Shown here in pieces: positions 57,341-64,000 of a stretch of 64,000 bases of DNA. The notes under the pieces are model-generated. The model did not search any database. It was not told where the DNA came from and was given only the letters and a program-made list of their open reading frames with translations. Origin of the DNA: Flavobacterium filum DSM 17961 (GTDB lineage Bacteria > Bacteroidota > Bacteroidia > Flavobacteriales > Flavobacteriaceae); contig NZ_AUDM01000013.1 of assembly GCF_000425465.1 (NCBI RefSeq), forward strand, positions 62,001 to 126,000. The letters run 5' to 3'. Made by a program: the position numbers and the translations under genes. Each line of letters opens with the position of its first letter. The first letter of the stretch is position 1.

Positions 57341-58750
57341 TTACTTTTTCACTCCCGTCCAATGCGATGTAAATTTTCGTCCTTCACTGTAGGAAATTCC
57401 AAAAATCTTGTTGTCAATGATGTATCCTGAATGGTAGTAAACATTGTCTTTATCGCCGGTTGTAAATGCAAAATATATGTTTTCCCAATCGGTGTTGAAA
57501 TAACCACAGGTGAAGGGCGTACCATAAAATTCTCCTTTAAATTCATTGCCTTTGGTTGGCGTTAAAATAAAATCTTTGAAATAGGGTGCACTGTTGGGGT
57601 CCGGTCGAAGGTCCAATACCCAAGTCCCTTTTATGGCATCAAGATTCACGGTTTTACTGTTGTTTTCTCTCTTTTCATAGGAAGAAATAGTAGGTTTTTG
57701 TCCGGTGCTGACCCGATACAATTGCTCGGAAAGCTCATATAAATTGGTTCCGTTTACATTGTTGAAAACAATAATTGTTTTTTTATCCTCCATAGAATGA
57801 ATCCAATTGGAACAAGAACCTAACAGTCCACCCGTTCTGTAAATAAAAGGCTTGTTAAAAGTACCATAACCATCAGAATACCATATACCGCCCAAGGTTG
57901 CACCGTCTAATTGTTTGTTCGGTTGGAGCAATAAGTTAGTAGTGGTTGCATTTAATAAACGATTATTGAGAAGGGCATTATTAAACGTTAACAAATCTTC
58001 AACGGTGGAATACATTGCCGCGGAACCAAAATAATTTTCAATAAAATAAGGTTCGTCTGCCGTAATTTTATTGGTGGTTTCTTCAAGGGTATAGGAGCTG
58101 CAAAGTCCGGCAATGATATCTTTGGCATTCAACATACCGGTGTTCACCATTTGTAAAGGGTTCAAAATGTTTTCTTGCAAGAGACTTGCAAAAGATGTTT
58201 TGGAAACATTCTCAATAATTTTATGCAAAATAGTATACTCTGTATTGCTGTAATTACTTTTCTCTCCCAGGGTGAAGGCTACCTTTTCACTACAATATTG
58301 ATCGATAAATTCGTCAAGCGTCAAAGGCAACTGATAAGGCTTCAAGTGTAAATTTTCAACCGCATTCGGAATGCCTGAACTGTAGGTCAGCAACTGTTTA
58401 ATCGTAACTCTATCTTTTGCATCACCCTTATAGGTAGGATAGTATTTTCCGAAAGGTACATTCAAATCAATTTTACCTTGCTGATGAAGTTGTAGCACAA
58501 GCACCGCTGTAAACGTTTTGGTTATAGAAGCAATTTTAAATTTTGTCTTCGCATTCATCGTTGTGCCGGTTTGTCTGTTGGAAATACCAATTCCGTTCAG
58601 GTAATCAATTTTTCCATCTGTAGCGACCAAAACAATCCCGTTGAAATTTTTTTGCGAATGATAATAATGAACTACGTCATTATACTGCTCATTTTGAGCA
58701 AATCCGATTTGAAGAATAAGGACGAAAAGAATAGAGAATAGTTTTTTCAT
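57341..58750 (-). CDS. Serine hydrolase of the beta-lactamase class C / penicillin-binding family
   Basis: 469 residues from the ATG at 58750 (MKKLFSILFVLILQIGFAQ signal); an alternative ATG at 58771 adds seven residues. Catalytic SxxK is SITK in KIASITKTFTAVL, and the YxN motif is YSN in EKSNYSNTEYTIL. The last ~100 residues form an extra beta-rich domain. Expected to be periplasmic and to act on peptides, esters or peptidoglycan; true beta-lactamase activity is not implied. Confidence 0.85.
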   Translation of the reverse strand: MKKLFSILFVLILQIGFAQNEQYNDVVHYYHSQKNFNGIVLVATDGKIDYLNGIGISNRQTGTTMNAKTKFKIASITKTFTAVLVLQLHQQGKIDLNVPFGKYYPTYKGDAKDRVTIKQLLTYSSGIPNAVENLHLKPYQLPLTLDEFIDQYCSEKVAFTLGEKSNYSNTEYTILHKIIENVSKTSFASLLQENILNPLQMVNTGMLNAKDIIAGLCSSYTLEETTNKITADEPYFIENYFGSAAMYSTVEDLLTFNNALLNNRLLNATTTNLLLQPNKQLDGATLGGIWYSDGYGTFNKPFIYRTGGLLGSCSNWIHSMEDKKTIIVFNNVNGTNLYELSEQLYRVSTGQKPTISSYEKRENNSKTVNLDAIKGTWVLDLRPDPNSAPYFKDFILTPTKGNEFKGEFYGTPFTCGYFNTDWENIYFAFTTGDKDNVYYHSGYIIDNKIFGISYSEGRKFTSHWTGVKK

Positions 58751-58813
58751 AGTTGATGTATAGCGTATCAAATATAAGTAATTGTTTATTAAATTTTTAG
58801 CACAAATGAAAGT

Positions 58814-58841
58814 GTTTGCAATTCACATAGCAATTGCAAAC
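58814..58841. repeat. Inverted repeat upstream of the serine hydrolase gene
   Basis: GTTTGCAATT, an 8-nt loop, then its exact complement AATTGCAAAC. It lies 63 nt before the serine hydrolase ATG and 72 nt after the stop of the 58913 gene. It could be an operator or a terminator stem; the following T run is poor. Confidence 0.5.
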
Positions 58842-58912
58842 AAATTAGGCTAAGGGAGTTGGGAGCTGGAGATAGTAAAGAATACTAAGGGAAAATGCTT
58901 TTTCTTCTCAAT

Positions 58913-59698
58913 TTAGTATTGTCGTCCTGTTTTACTGGGGTCTTTTAGGTCTATCCAAAAAATATGAATGGGTTCTTCATCGTCTTGACGACCGTTTTTA
59001 TTACTGTCTAGTTTTGCAAATACAAACATAAAGTCATTGTCTGAATCATATTCGGACTTAAAAACTGAATAATTTTCTGGAATAAGTGCTTTTTGTTGCT
59101 CACCATTAATGTCGAACAAGTAAAGTCTTCTTAGGTCTTTTAGATTAATAAATCCGTCTTTGTTGGTGTCGTCATTATAAACAGAAACCAAAAAGAAATC
59201 TCTAGTAATTGGTTTAAAATTTAGTGTATCTTTAGTAAAAGTCGGATAATAAAGTGTTTTAACTAAAACTGGTTTCTCAAAAAAGTTTTTTTGTTTATTT
59301 TCTTTAATGTCATAATGCGAAATATTCACCAAATTATATCCATAAACTGCTTGAAGTCCCGGCATAAGATTGTTATTCCAATTATTTCCTTTGTTTTCTT
59401 CGGTCTCTTCGTATCTGTAATGAAAATTGTTTGAACCAATGAAAGTCGAATTGTCTTCTTTGTTCACATTTACTTTATAAATAGTTGTCAACCGAACGTT
59501 TGGAACGCCTGTTAACAAAACGCTACTTGGTCGTGTGTCAATCTTCAAAGAATCACTGTTTAGTCCGTTGGATTGGTTGTTCTCAGAATTGTCTGAACTT
59601 GAACCTACCTGAAAACCTTTTTCATCAAGTTTTCCGTTTGAACAACTTGCCATTACATAAACTATTGTCAATGCAAAAATGGTCTGTAAATATTTCAT
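58913..59698 (-). CDS. Lipoprotein with EF-hand-like calcium-binding loops
   Basis: 261 residues with a lipobox (VYVMASCSNGK). After a Ser/Asn-rich linker comes a beta-rich body. Two Asp-rich loops match EF-hand or dockerin-like patterns: DDTNKDGFINLKDL near 185 and DSNKNGRQDDEE near 240. Calcium binding is plausible from these loops. Function is otherwise unknown. Its promoter segment is a near-duplicate of that of the gene at 61242-61680. Confidence 0.7.
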   Translation of the reverse strand: MKYLQTIFALTIVYVMASCSNGKLDEKGFQVGSSSDNSENNQSNGLNSDSLKIDTRPSSVLLTGVPNVRLTTIYKVNVNKEDNSTFIGSNNFHYRYEETEENKGNNWNNNLMPGLQAVYGYNLVNISHYDIKENKQKNFFEKPVLVKTLYYPTFTKDTLNFKPITRDFFLVSVYNDDTNKDGFINLKDLRRLYLFDINGEQQKALIPENYSVFKSEYDSDNDFMFVFAKLDSNKNGRQDDEEPIHIFWIDLKDPSKTGRQY

Positions 59699-59734
59699 AT
59701 TATCTGTGTTTTAAAATGCTACATAACTGTCAAG

Positions 59735-59815
59735 TTTCCAAATCTACACAACTTTTTCAATTGCTCACAAGAATTAAATGCTGTTTTGTGGATTGAAAAT
59801 GCTATTTGTAGAGTA
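59735..59815. repeat. Promoter-bearing repeat, copy A
   Basis: About 80 nt matching 61694-61772, with the first ~50 nt nearly identical (common core AATCTACACAACTTTTTCAA) and the rest more diverged. It lies directly upstream of the EF-hand-like lipoprotein gene. Confidence 0.75.
59739..59770 (-). promoter_or_regulatory. Promoter for the EF-hand-like lipoprotein
   Basis: On the minus strand, TTG (59770-59768), a 21-nt spacer and TAGATTTG (59746-59739), an exact TAnnTTTG. The ATG is 41 nt downstream. Confidence 0.65.
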
Positions 59816-59857
59816 GGTAAACTCGAATAATACAGTAAAAATTTTATATTCTTATTT

Positions 59858-60231
59858 TTACTCATTTATCCATTTTGAATACTCATCCCAATCTTCCAAA
59901 TAAATAGTTTTTTTTCTAATATTATTTAAATCAGAGAAACCAAGTTTGGAATACCGCGGATATTCTGCCAAAGCTAGAACATCTCTACTGTCATTATTTG
60001 CTAGTTCAATATAATCATCAATTTTTGAAATATCTTTGTTTGAAAGCTTTAAAATTGCCGCTGAATTCTATTTATAGCATTTGGATTATCAGCTTTAATT
60101 CGGTTAAACTTTAATGTAATCTCATCTATATACCTAGGGAATTCTCTAGCAATTAGTCCTTCAAGTTGATTAGTTGATACTTTACCTATGGGCTGAATTC
60201 CTAAGTATTTAATTTTAAACTTCTCAAACAT
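59858..60231 (-). pseudogene. Frameshifted gene of unknown function
   Basis: From the ATG at 60231, 60 codons run to a TAA at 60049 ending AINRIQRQF. Shifting frame near codon 57 continues as AAILKLSNKDISKID and on to a natural ending, EDWDEYSKWINE, with a TAA at 59858. The two parts join into one ~124-residue protein if a single base lost within CAGCGGCAA is restored. Both parts have normal composition. It is probably a recent frameshift or a sequencing error. No family is recognised. Confidence 0.6.
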
Positions 60232-60324
60232 TGTGTAAAAATTTTTTTCTAATGACCTCTCAAAAGATTGTAATCAAATAAAGACTTTGTTAAGCTATCA
60301 GTTATATTTATTTAAATTTCACAA

Positions 60325-60684
60325 TTAATCAATTTCTTCATCCTTAATCCAATCCTTCATTTCTGGCAAAACTTGATTTCTTATGAATTCAAAAAAGTCT
60401 GAATATTCATTTTCAATAATATTCCAATCTAGTGTATTTTTTTGAAATGTTAGATGAAAGACAATTACATTTTCACAAACATTACCATCTTTAATTTCAA
60501 ATCCAGCAAATGTGTCCATGTCTTGTCTTCTTCCAAAAGTTAAAACTTCGCGATTTAAACCATGCTCTTCTTTAAACCTTTGATTACTAATTGAATTTAA
60601 ATTTAATTCAACATCAAATTGCCATGGAATAAATTTTGTCAATTTTAACTTTATAAACCAAATATAAGAATTAGGAATTTCCAT
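60325..60684 (-). CDS. Small protein of unknown function
   Basis: 119 residues, soluble and acidic, with WQFDVELNLNSISNQRF near the start and a C-terminal helix ending VLPEMKDWIKDEEID. The size and acidic character are of the kind seen in orphan immunity-type proteins, but I recognise no family. It lies in the minus-strand accessory run. Confidence 0.55.
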   Translation of the reverse strand: MEIPNSYIWFIKLKLTKFIPWQFDVELNLNSISNQRFKEEHGLNREVLTFGRRQDMDTFAGFEIKDGNVCENVIVFHLTFQKNTLDWNIIENEYSDFFEFIRNQVLPEMKDWIKDEEID

Positions 60685-60761
60685 TTATAGAATTATTTTA
60701 TTTTGAACTACTCTTCAATTCTTTTTCTATTAGAAATTAATATACCTTTATTGAGCTGTAA

Positions 60762-61181
60762 TTACAGAAACCAATTTACAATAGTGCAAATTCCAATAAT
60801 AATGCTCAAAATTATCATTCCAATAATTGTTAAACAACCATATTTAAAAGCTAAATCCTTAAAAGTTTCTCGATACGGTTTTTCTTCTTTAATTTCATTC
60901 CTACTCTCAGAAACTGGTTTTATATAAGCAATTAATTCTCCTTCAATCCACTTTTCTTTGTAACCAAAATCAATATATTTTTTTTCACTATTTTCAATTA
61001 CGTCCTCAGAATCACGTGAAGCTTTCAACATCTCACAAGCAAATAATTCAAAACCATCTTTATTCGCTTTTATATGCATTTCGTCTTCTCCTTCAAGATA
61101 ATAAATTCCAAAAGTTGCTTTCTCTTTTGATGCTCCAGATTCTAATTGTTCAATTATTTTATTTAATTCTTCGTTTTTCAT
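60762..61181 (-). CDS. Protein with a single C-terminal membrane anchor, unknown function
   Basis: 139 residues. A soluble alpha/beta part (about 1-105, with TFGIYYLEGEDEMHIKAN) is followed by one strong transmembrane helix (about 113-137, ending TIVNWFL), so the protein is probably tail-anchored facing the cytoplasm. No signature is recognised. Confidence 0.6.
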   Translation of the reverse strand: MKNEELNKIIEQLESGASKEKATFGIYYLEGEDEMHIKANKDGFELFACEMLKASRDSEDVIENSEKKYIDFGYKEKWIEGELIAYIKPVSESRNEIKEEKPYRETFKDLAFKYGCLTIIGMIILSIIIGICTIVNWFL

Positions 61182-61241
61182 TTTAGAAATTTATCTACTT
61201 TTTTGTGTAGTTCAACAAACTGATAAACCAGAACAATTATT

Positions 61242-61680
61242 TCATTTCGGTTCAAAACCATAACGAAAAGAACTCAATTGTCCATCAGAACTTTCCAAAG
61301 CAACAATATCCATGATTTCTTCTATATAACTACAAATTCTATCCAAATCTTCTGAGTCTGTTTCCAAATATATCTCAGAAAAACGTGCTAATCCAACGGC
61401 TATTTTTTCTTGGTATTTTTTATCTGTTGGATTATTTGACAAAGCCACTTCTTTAAAATCCAAAGCAATTTGATTAATCTTCTCCGTAAAAAACAGGTCG
61501 CATTTTTTCATCCGCTAAACCGGGATAGTAATTAGGGTAGGGTTGAGCATCAAATTTTTTCTTAGCAATGAATACATCAAACTTTTCCGCTGCATTTTCA
61601 GGTGTTTTCATTGGTTTTCCATTTTGTCCGCAAGCCACAAAAAACAAAAGTAAAAATACTATAAAATGGGATTTTTTCAT
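61242..61680 (-). pseudogene. Frameshifted DUF4844-like lipoprotein
   Basis: From the ATG at 61680 the first part encodes a lipoprotein signal (FLLLFFVACGQ) and runs in frame to a stop at 61474 (ending RPVFYGED). A second frame continues as FTEKINQIALDFKEVALSNN and ends LESSDGQLSSFRYGFEPK at 61242. Removing one base from the A6 run at 61488-61493 joins them as ...ADEKMRPVFTEKINQ..., giving a ~145-residue protein of the DUF4844 type. The break in a homopolymer could be a real mutation, slippage or sequencing error. Confidence 0.7.
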
Positions 61681-61693
61681 TTAAGTATGTATA

Positions 61694-61772
61694 ATTTCCC
61701 AAATCTACACAACTTTTTCAATTGCTCACAAAAATCAAAAGCTGTTTTGGTGTTTTAAAAATGACATTCGCA
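61694..61772. repeat. Promoter-bearing repeat, copy B
   Basis: Partner of 59735-59815. It runs on without a gap into the ~40-nt interspersed repeat at 61767-61805, so the two may be one larger unit. Confidence 0.75.
61700..61731 (-). promoter_or_regulatory. Promoter for the DUF4844-like lipoprotein
   Basis: On the minus strand, TTG (61731-61729), a 21-nt spacer and TAGATTTG (61707-61700). The ATG is at 61680. Both boxes and the spacer length are identical to copy A. Confidence 0.65.
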
Positions 61773-61805
61773 GAGCAAGTGCTATCAAAGAAGACTAAGG
61801 AGAGC
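61767..61805. repeat. Interspersed ~40-nt repeat
   Basis: Starts TTCGCAGAGCAAGTGCTATC and ends AAAGAAGACTAAGGAGAGC. Close match to 62377-62415. Read on the minus strand it supplies the stop codon of the membrane-protein gene ending at 61795. Confidence 0.75.
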
Positions 61806-62277
61806 TGGTTTTTATTTTCTGATTGAAACTTGATTTGTAAATGTCAACAATTATAAAGCACGAAATTAAGAGCGAACTAATCATAAAAATAGTTAAAAAC
61901 TCATTTCCTATTTCTAAAATCTTTAGAATTATACAAATTGACCAAATTATGAAATTATTTAGGTTGAATATTCCACAAAGAATATAAAAGAAATTAGTTT
62001 TTAATGGATTCGTTTTATTTCTTAGATGAAAAATCAATCTGATAATTAACAAAACACAACTAAAACCAACTGCATACATTATGCTTCCAACAAACTGAAA
62101 GAACAAACCTAATGCCTCGAATATTCCTCTCTTTTCAGTGAAATAATCAAAGAATAGATACAAAGTCCAAAAGTTTATCAATATGAATGATAACGTTGAA
62201 TATTTAAATATTTTTTCTCGCATTGTATTTTCTGTTGAGTTTCGCAAAACTGTTGCATAACTACTAAATATCTTCAA
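61795..62277 (-). CDS. Membrane protein of unknown function
   Basis: 160 residues with about four transmembrane helices. The start may instead be the ATG at 62223 (MREKIFKYSTLSFILINF), which lacks the odd polar N-terminus. The last codons (TSSP) and the TAG stop lie inside the interspersed repeat, so the 3' end may have been set by repeat insertion. No family is recognised. Confidence 0.6.
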   Translation of the reverse strand: MKIFSSYATVLRNSTENTMREKIFKYSTLSFILINFWTLYLFFDYFTEKRGIFEALGLFFQFVGSIMYAVGFSCVLLIIRLIFHLRNKTNPLKTNFFYILCGIFNLNNFIIWSICIILKILEIGNEFLTIFMISSLLISCFIIVDIYKSSFNQKIKTSSP

Positions 62278-62340
62278 ATCTATTTAACTTATTTAACTTT
62301 TCAACTACTATTCAAGCTTTTCCTAATAATTTCTATAACT

Positions 62341-62420
62341 GCTATCAAAGAAGACTTAGGGGAGCTAGGGGTGACCTTCGCAGAGCATGTGTTATCAAAG
62401 AAGACTTAGGAGAGCAAGGG
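62341..62420. repeat. Two tandem copies of the ~40-nt repeat
   Basis: GCTATCAAAGAAGACTTAGG at 62341-62360 and a fuller unit at 62377-62420 beginning TTCGCAGAGCATGTGTTATC. Both share the AAAGAAGACTTAGG core with 61767-61805. Confidence 0.75.
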
Positions 62421-62464
62421 AGAATTGGGGGCACCTTTGTATACTAGTCTATACCCTTCTATAG

Positions 62465-63316
62465 TTACAATTTTATACCTGATTTGTCTGATTTAATTAT
62501 AAGGTAATTTATAAATGCACTACAACTAGTAAGCATATATATTGCATCTTCTAAATCTAAAGTTGATTCTTCAGATAACGAATGTCTGATTCCATCACTA
62601 TCACTTGTATATCCATATAACTTTGAAAAACCTTGTTCTAATGCAGTATGTAGTCCTATTTTATCCTTAATAATTTTCAATGCTTTACCTAGCTCTGCTT
62701 TTTTGTCTCCTGAAATTATTTGAGCAAGACTTTCAACAGCAGAAATAGATTCTTTAATTGAATTTCTATAATCAGGCTTCATTTTATCTGATAATTTATT
62801 TAAAGAAGCTTGCAAATGAGTATTGACACTTTTTAATTTATTTGTGGCAGTATCATCTATAGCTTTTTGAATTTGTTCTATTTGATTTTCGTCAGTAATT
62901 GGAGTTAGTTCGTTTTCTATAAATCTAAAAGCAGATAATTCCCTTCCTAAAACAAAATTACAAGCATTAGTAAACTGTTTTCCATCAATAGGATCTGGGT
63001 TTTTTGCAATAAACTCTATAAAATCATAAACTTGATACCAATAAAATGAAAAAAATCTATCTCTTATATTTCGGATAACATCATAACTGTTACGAGGAAT
63101 AGTATCAATTGGTTCTTTAAAAAATGAAAACCATAGATTTTCAATAAATTTCTTAAATTTTGTTGCTTGATAGTAATTACTGTCTTGAGATTTTAAAGGT
63201 GAAGCAAAATACATATCAAATAGACTCCATAAACTATTTAGTAAATCATCGTCAATGTAATCACTTTGAATTTCAACTTTTATTGTTTGTATTCCTATTC
63301 TTTCAGAAAATTTCAT
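62465..63316 (-). CDS. Probable AbiJ-NTD4-type abortive-infection protein
   Basis: 283 residues, soluble. The N-terminus MKFSERIGIQTIKVEIQSD and the pattern DDDLLNSLWSLFDMYF resemble the AbiJ N-terminal domain 4 found in abortive-infection proteins. The helical C-terminal half has SIKESISAVESLAQIISG, LGKALKIIKDKIGLH and YTSDSDGIRHSLSEES, the GIRH motif common in HEPN-like Abi proteins, with a hydrophobic last helix. A role in phage defence, possibly RNA cleavage on infection, is inferred from family resemblance. It stands alone, with -7-like TAAATTTG on the minus strand at 63365-63358. Confidence 0.68.
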   Translation of the reverse strand: MKFSERIGIQTIKVEIQSDYIDDDLLNSLWSLFDMYFASPLKSQDSNYYQATKFKKFIENLWFSFFKEPIDTIPRNSYDVIRNIRDRFFSFYWYQVYDFIEFIAKNPDPIDGKQFTNACNFVLGRELSAFRFIENELTPITDENQIEQIQKAIDDTATNKLKSVNTHLQASLNKLSDKMKPDYRNSIKESISAVESLAQIISGDKKAELGKALKIIKDKIGLHTALEQGFSKLYGYTSDSDGIRHSLSEESTLDLEDAIYMLTSCSAFINYLIIKSDKSGIKL

Positions 63317-63418
63317 AATCTTGAATTAAAATTGCATGTATTTAATACTTAAGATATCAAATTTATATAATTTTCAAAAAAATAAAATAGAATTCCTTGT
63401 ATTTTATCAACCTATTTA

Positions 63419-64000
63419 TCAAAACCCAACCCCATCCATCACCTCCATCTCTTTCCCCAACACCGGGTGCCAAAACCGTAAGCGTTCCGCATGCAAATAG
63501 AGGCGGTCGGCTTTGGTGCCATATAAATCATCGCCTACAATTGGGGTGTTGAGGCCTTCGGGGTGGGCGGCGTGTACCCGCAACTGGTGCGTGCGGCCCG
63601 TGATGGGGTAGAAGTGTACCAAGGTGGTATGCTCCCGGCGTTCTACCACTTCCCATTGCGTTTTGGCGGGTTTGCCGTACTGGTAACACACCAACTGGTT
63701 TGGGCGGTTGTCCAAATCAACGCGTAAGGGTAAATTGATCTCGCCACGGTCGTGTTCAATCCTGCCGTTCAATAAGGCTACATAGCGTTTTTGCACCGTG
63801 CGTTTCATGAATTGGGCCTGTAACTGCAAATAGATTTCCGTGCTTTTTGCAAGCAACAAAATCCCGGAGGTGGACATGTCCAACCGATGCACAATCAACG
63901 GGCCGGTGGCTTCGGGAAATTTTTCTTTGTAACGCCAATACACCGAATCCTGTATCGCTTTGCCGGGCACCGATAAAAACTCGGCCGGTTTATGCACCAC
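63419..64000 (-). CDS. RluA family RNA pseudouridine synthase (5' end outside window)
   Basis: 193 residues of an incomplete gene continuing past the window edge. The catalytic Asp is in HRLDMSTSGILLLAKS, with KRYVALLNG and ITGRTHQLRVHAAHP downstream, all RluA hallmarks. It converts uridine to pseudouridine in rRNA or tRNA; the exact site is unknown. A hand count gives about 58% G+C over 63421-63600 against about 22% over 62461-62520, so base composition changes abruptly at this gene. It is either horizontally acquired or lies across an assembly join. Confidence 0.9.
   Translation of the reverse strand: MVHKPAEFLSVPGKAIQDSVYWRYKEKFPEATGPLIVHRLDMSTSGILLLAKSTEIYLQLQAQFMKRTVQKRYVALLNGRIEHDRGEINLPLRVDLDNRPNQLVCYQYGKPAKTQWEVVERREHTTLVHFYPITGRTHQLRVHAAHPEGLNTPIVGDDLYGTKADRLYLHAERLRFWHPVLGKEMEVMDGVGF

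Noticed and set aside
56510..62420. Integron cassette array with attC sites
   Set aside because: The ~40-nt repeats lack attC-type inverted core sites and foldable structure, and no integrase is seen.

Overview
The window looks like chromosomal DNA of a Flavobacteriaceae bacterium, most like Flavobacterium. DNA is AT-rich, upstream regions carry Bacteroidetes-type promoters (TTG, 17-23 nt, TAnnTTTG), and two proteins end in type IX secretion (T9SS) sorting domains. CarboxypepD/plug outer-membrane barrels, BshA (bacillithiol), a DUF4369/TlpA lipoprotein and the small-membrane-protein/EttA pair fit the same family. No rRNA, tRNA, CRISPR array, integrase or transposase was found.

Layout. 1-3.4 kb: the 3' end of holA, then a 2.8-kb insertion with one gene, an SF2 helicase with predicted membrane segments, then a second copy of the holA 3' end with its terminator. 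3.4-14.8 kb: a secreted M28 peptidase, EttA, a TPR hybrid histidine kinase, an RhlE-type RNA helicase, formimidoylglutamase, a coiled-coil membrane protein and a TlpA-like lipoprotein. 14.9-16.4 kb: hutH behind a promoter whose spacer holds a LacI-family-like palindrome. 16.4-23.0 kb: a minus-strand operon tpx-dgkA-ftsK-lolA-lptF/G-ribB(A). 23.2-29.7 kb: NhaC, a secreted LRR protein, a PLP trans-sulfuration enzyme divergent from an Lrp regulator, and bshA. 29.7-41.5 kb: envelope proteins, an LpxH-like phosphatase, aroC, a dicarboxylate symporter, a T9SS protein, mutS2, ung, fumC and two very small membrane-protein genes. 41.5-54.9 kb: two outer-membrane barrels, ArsC-like, CPBP protease, menE, M1 peptidase, katG and small genes.

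54.9-63.3 kb is different: an all-minus-strand run of short orphan lipoproteins, membrane proteins and unrecognised genes. At least two are frameshifted. They are separated by interspersed ~40-nt repeats and a duplicated promoter segment, and the run ends with a probable AbiJ-NTD4-like abortive-infection protein. This is the accessory region. The last 0.6 kb is an RluA-type pseudouridine synthase whose G+C content is far higher than the rest, suggesting transfer or a contig join.

The most interesting element is the single-gene helicase island bounded by a ~147-bp duplication of the holA 3' end. Next are the promoter-bearing repeats in the accessory run and the operator-like palindrome in the hutH promoter. 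All calls come from reading the sequence; no database search was run.
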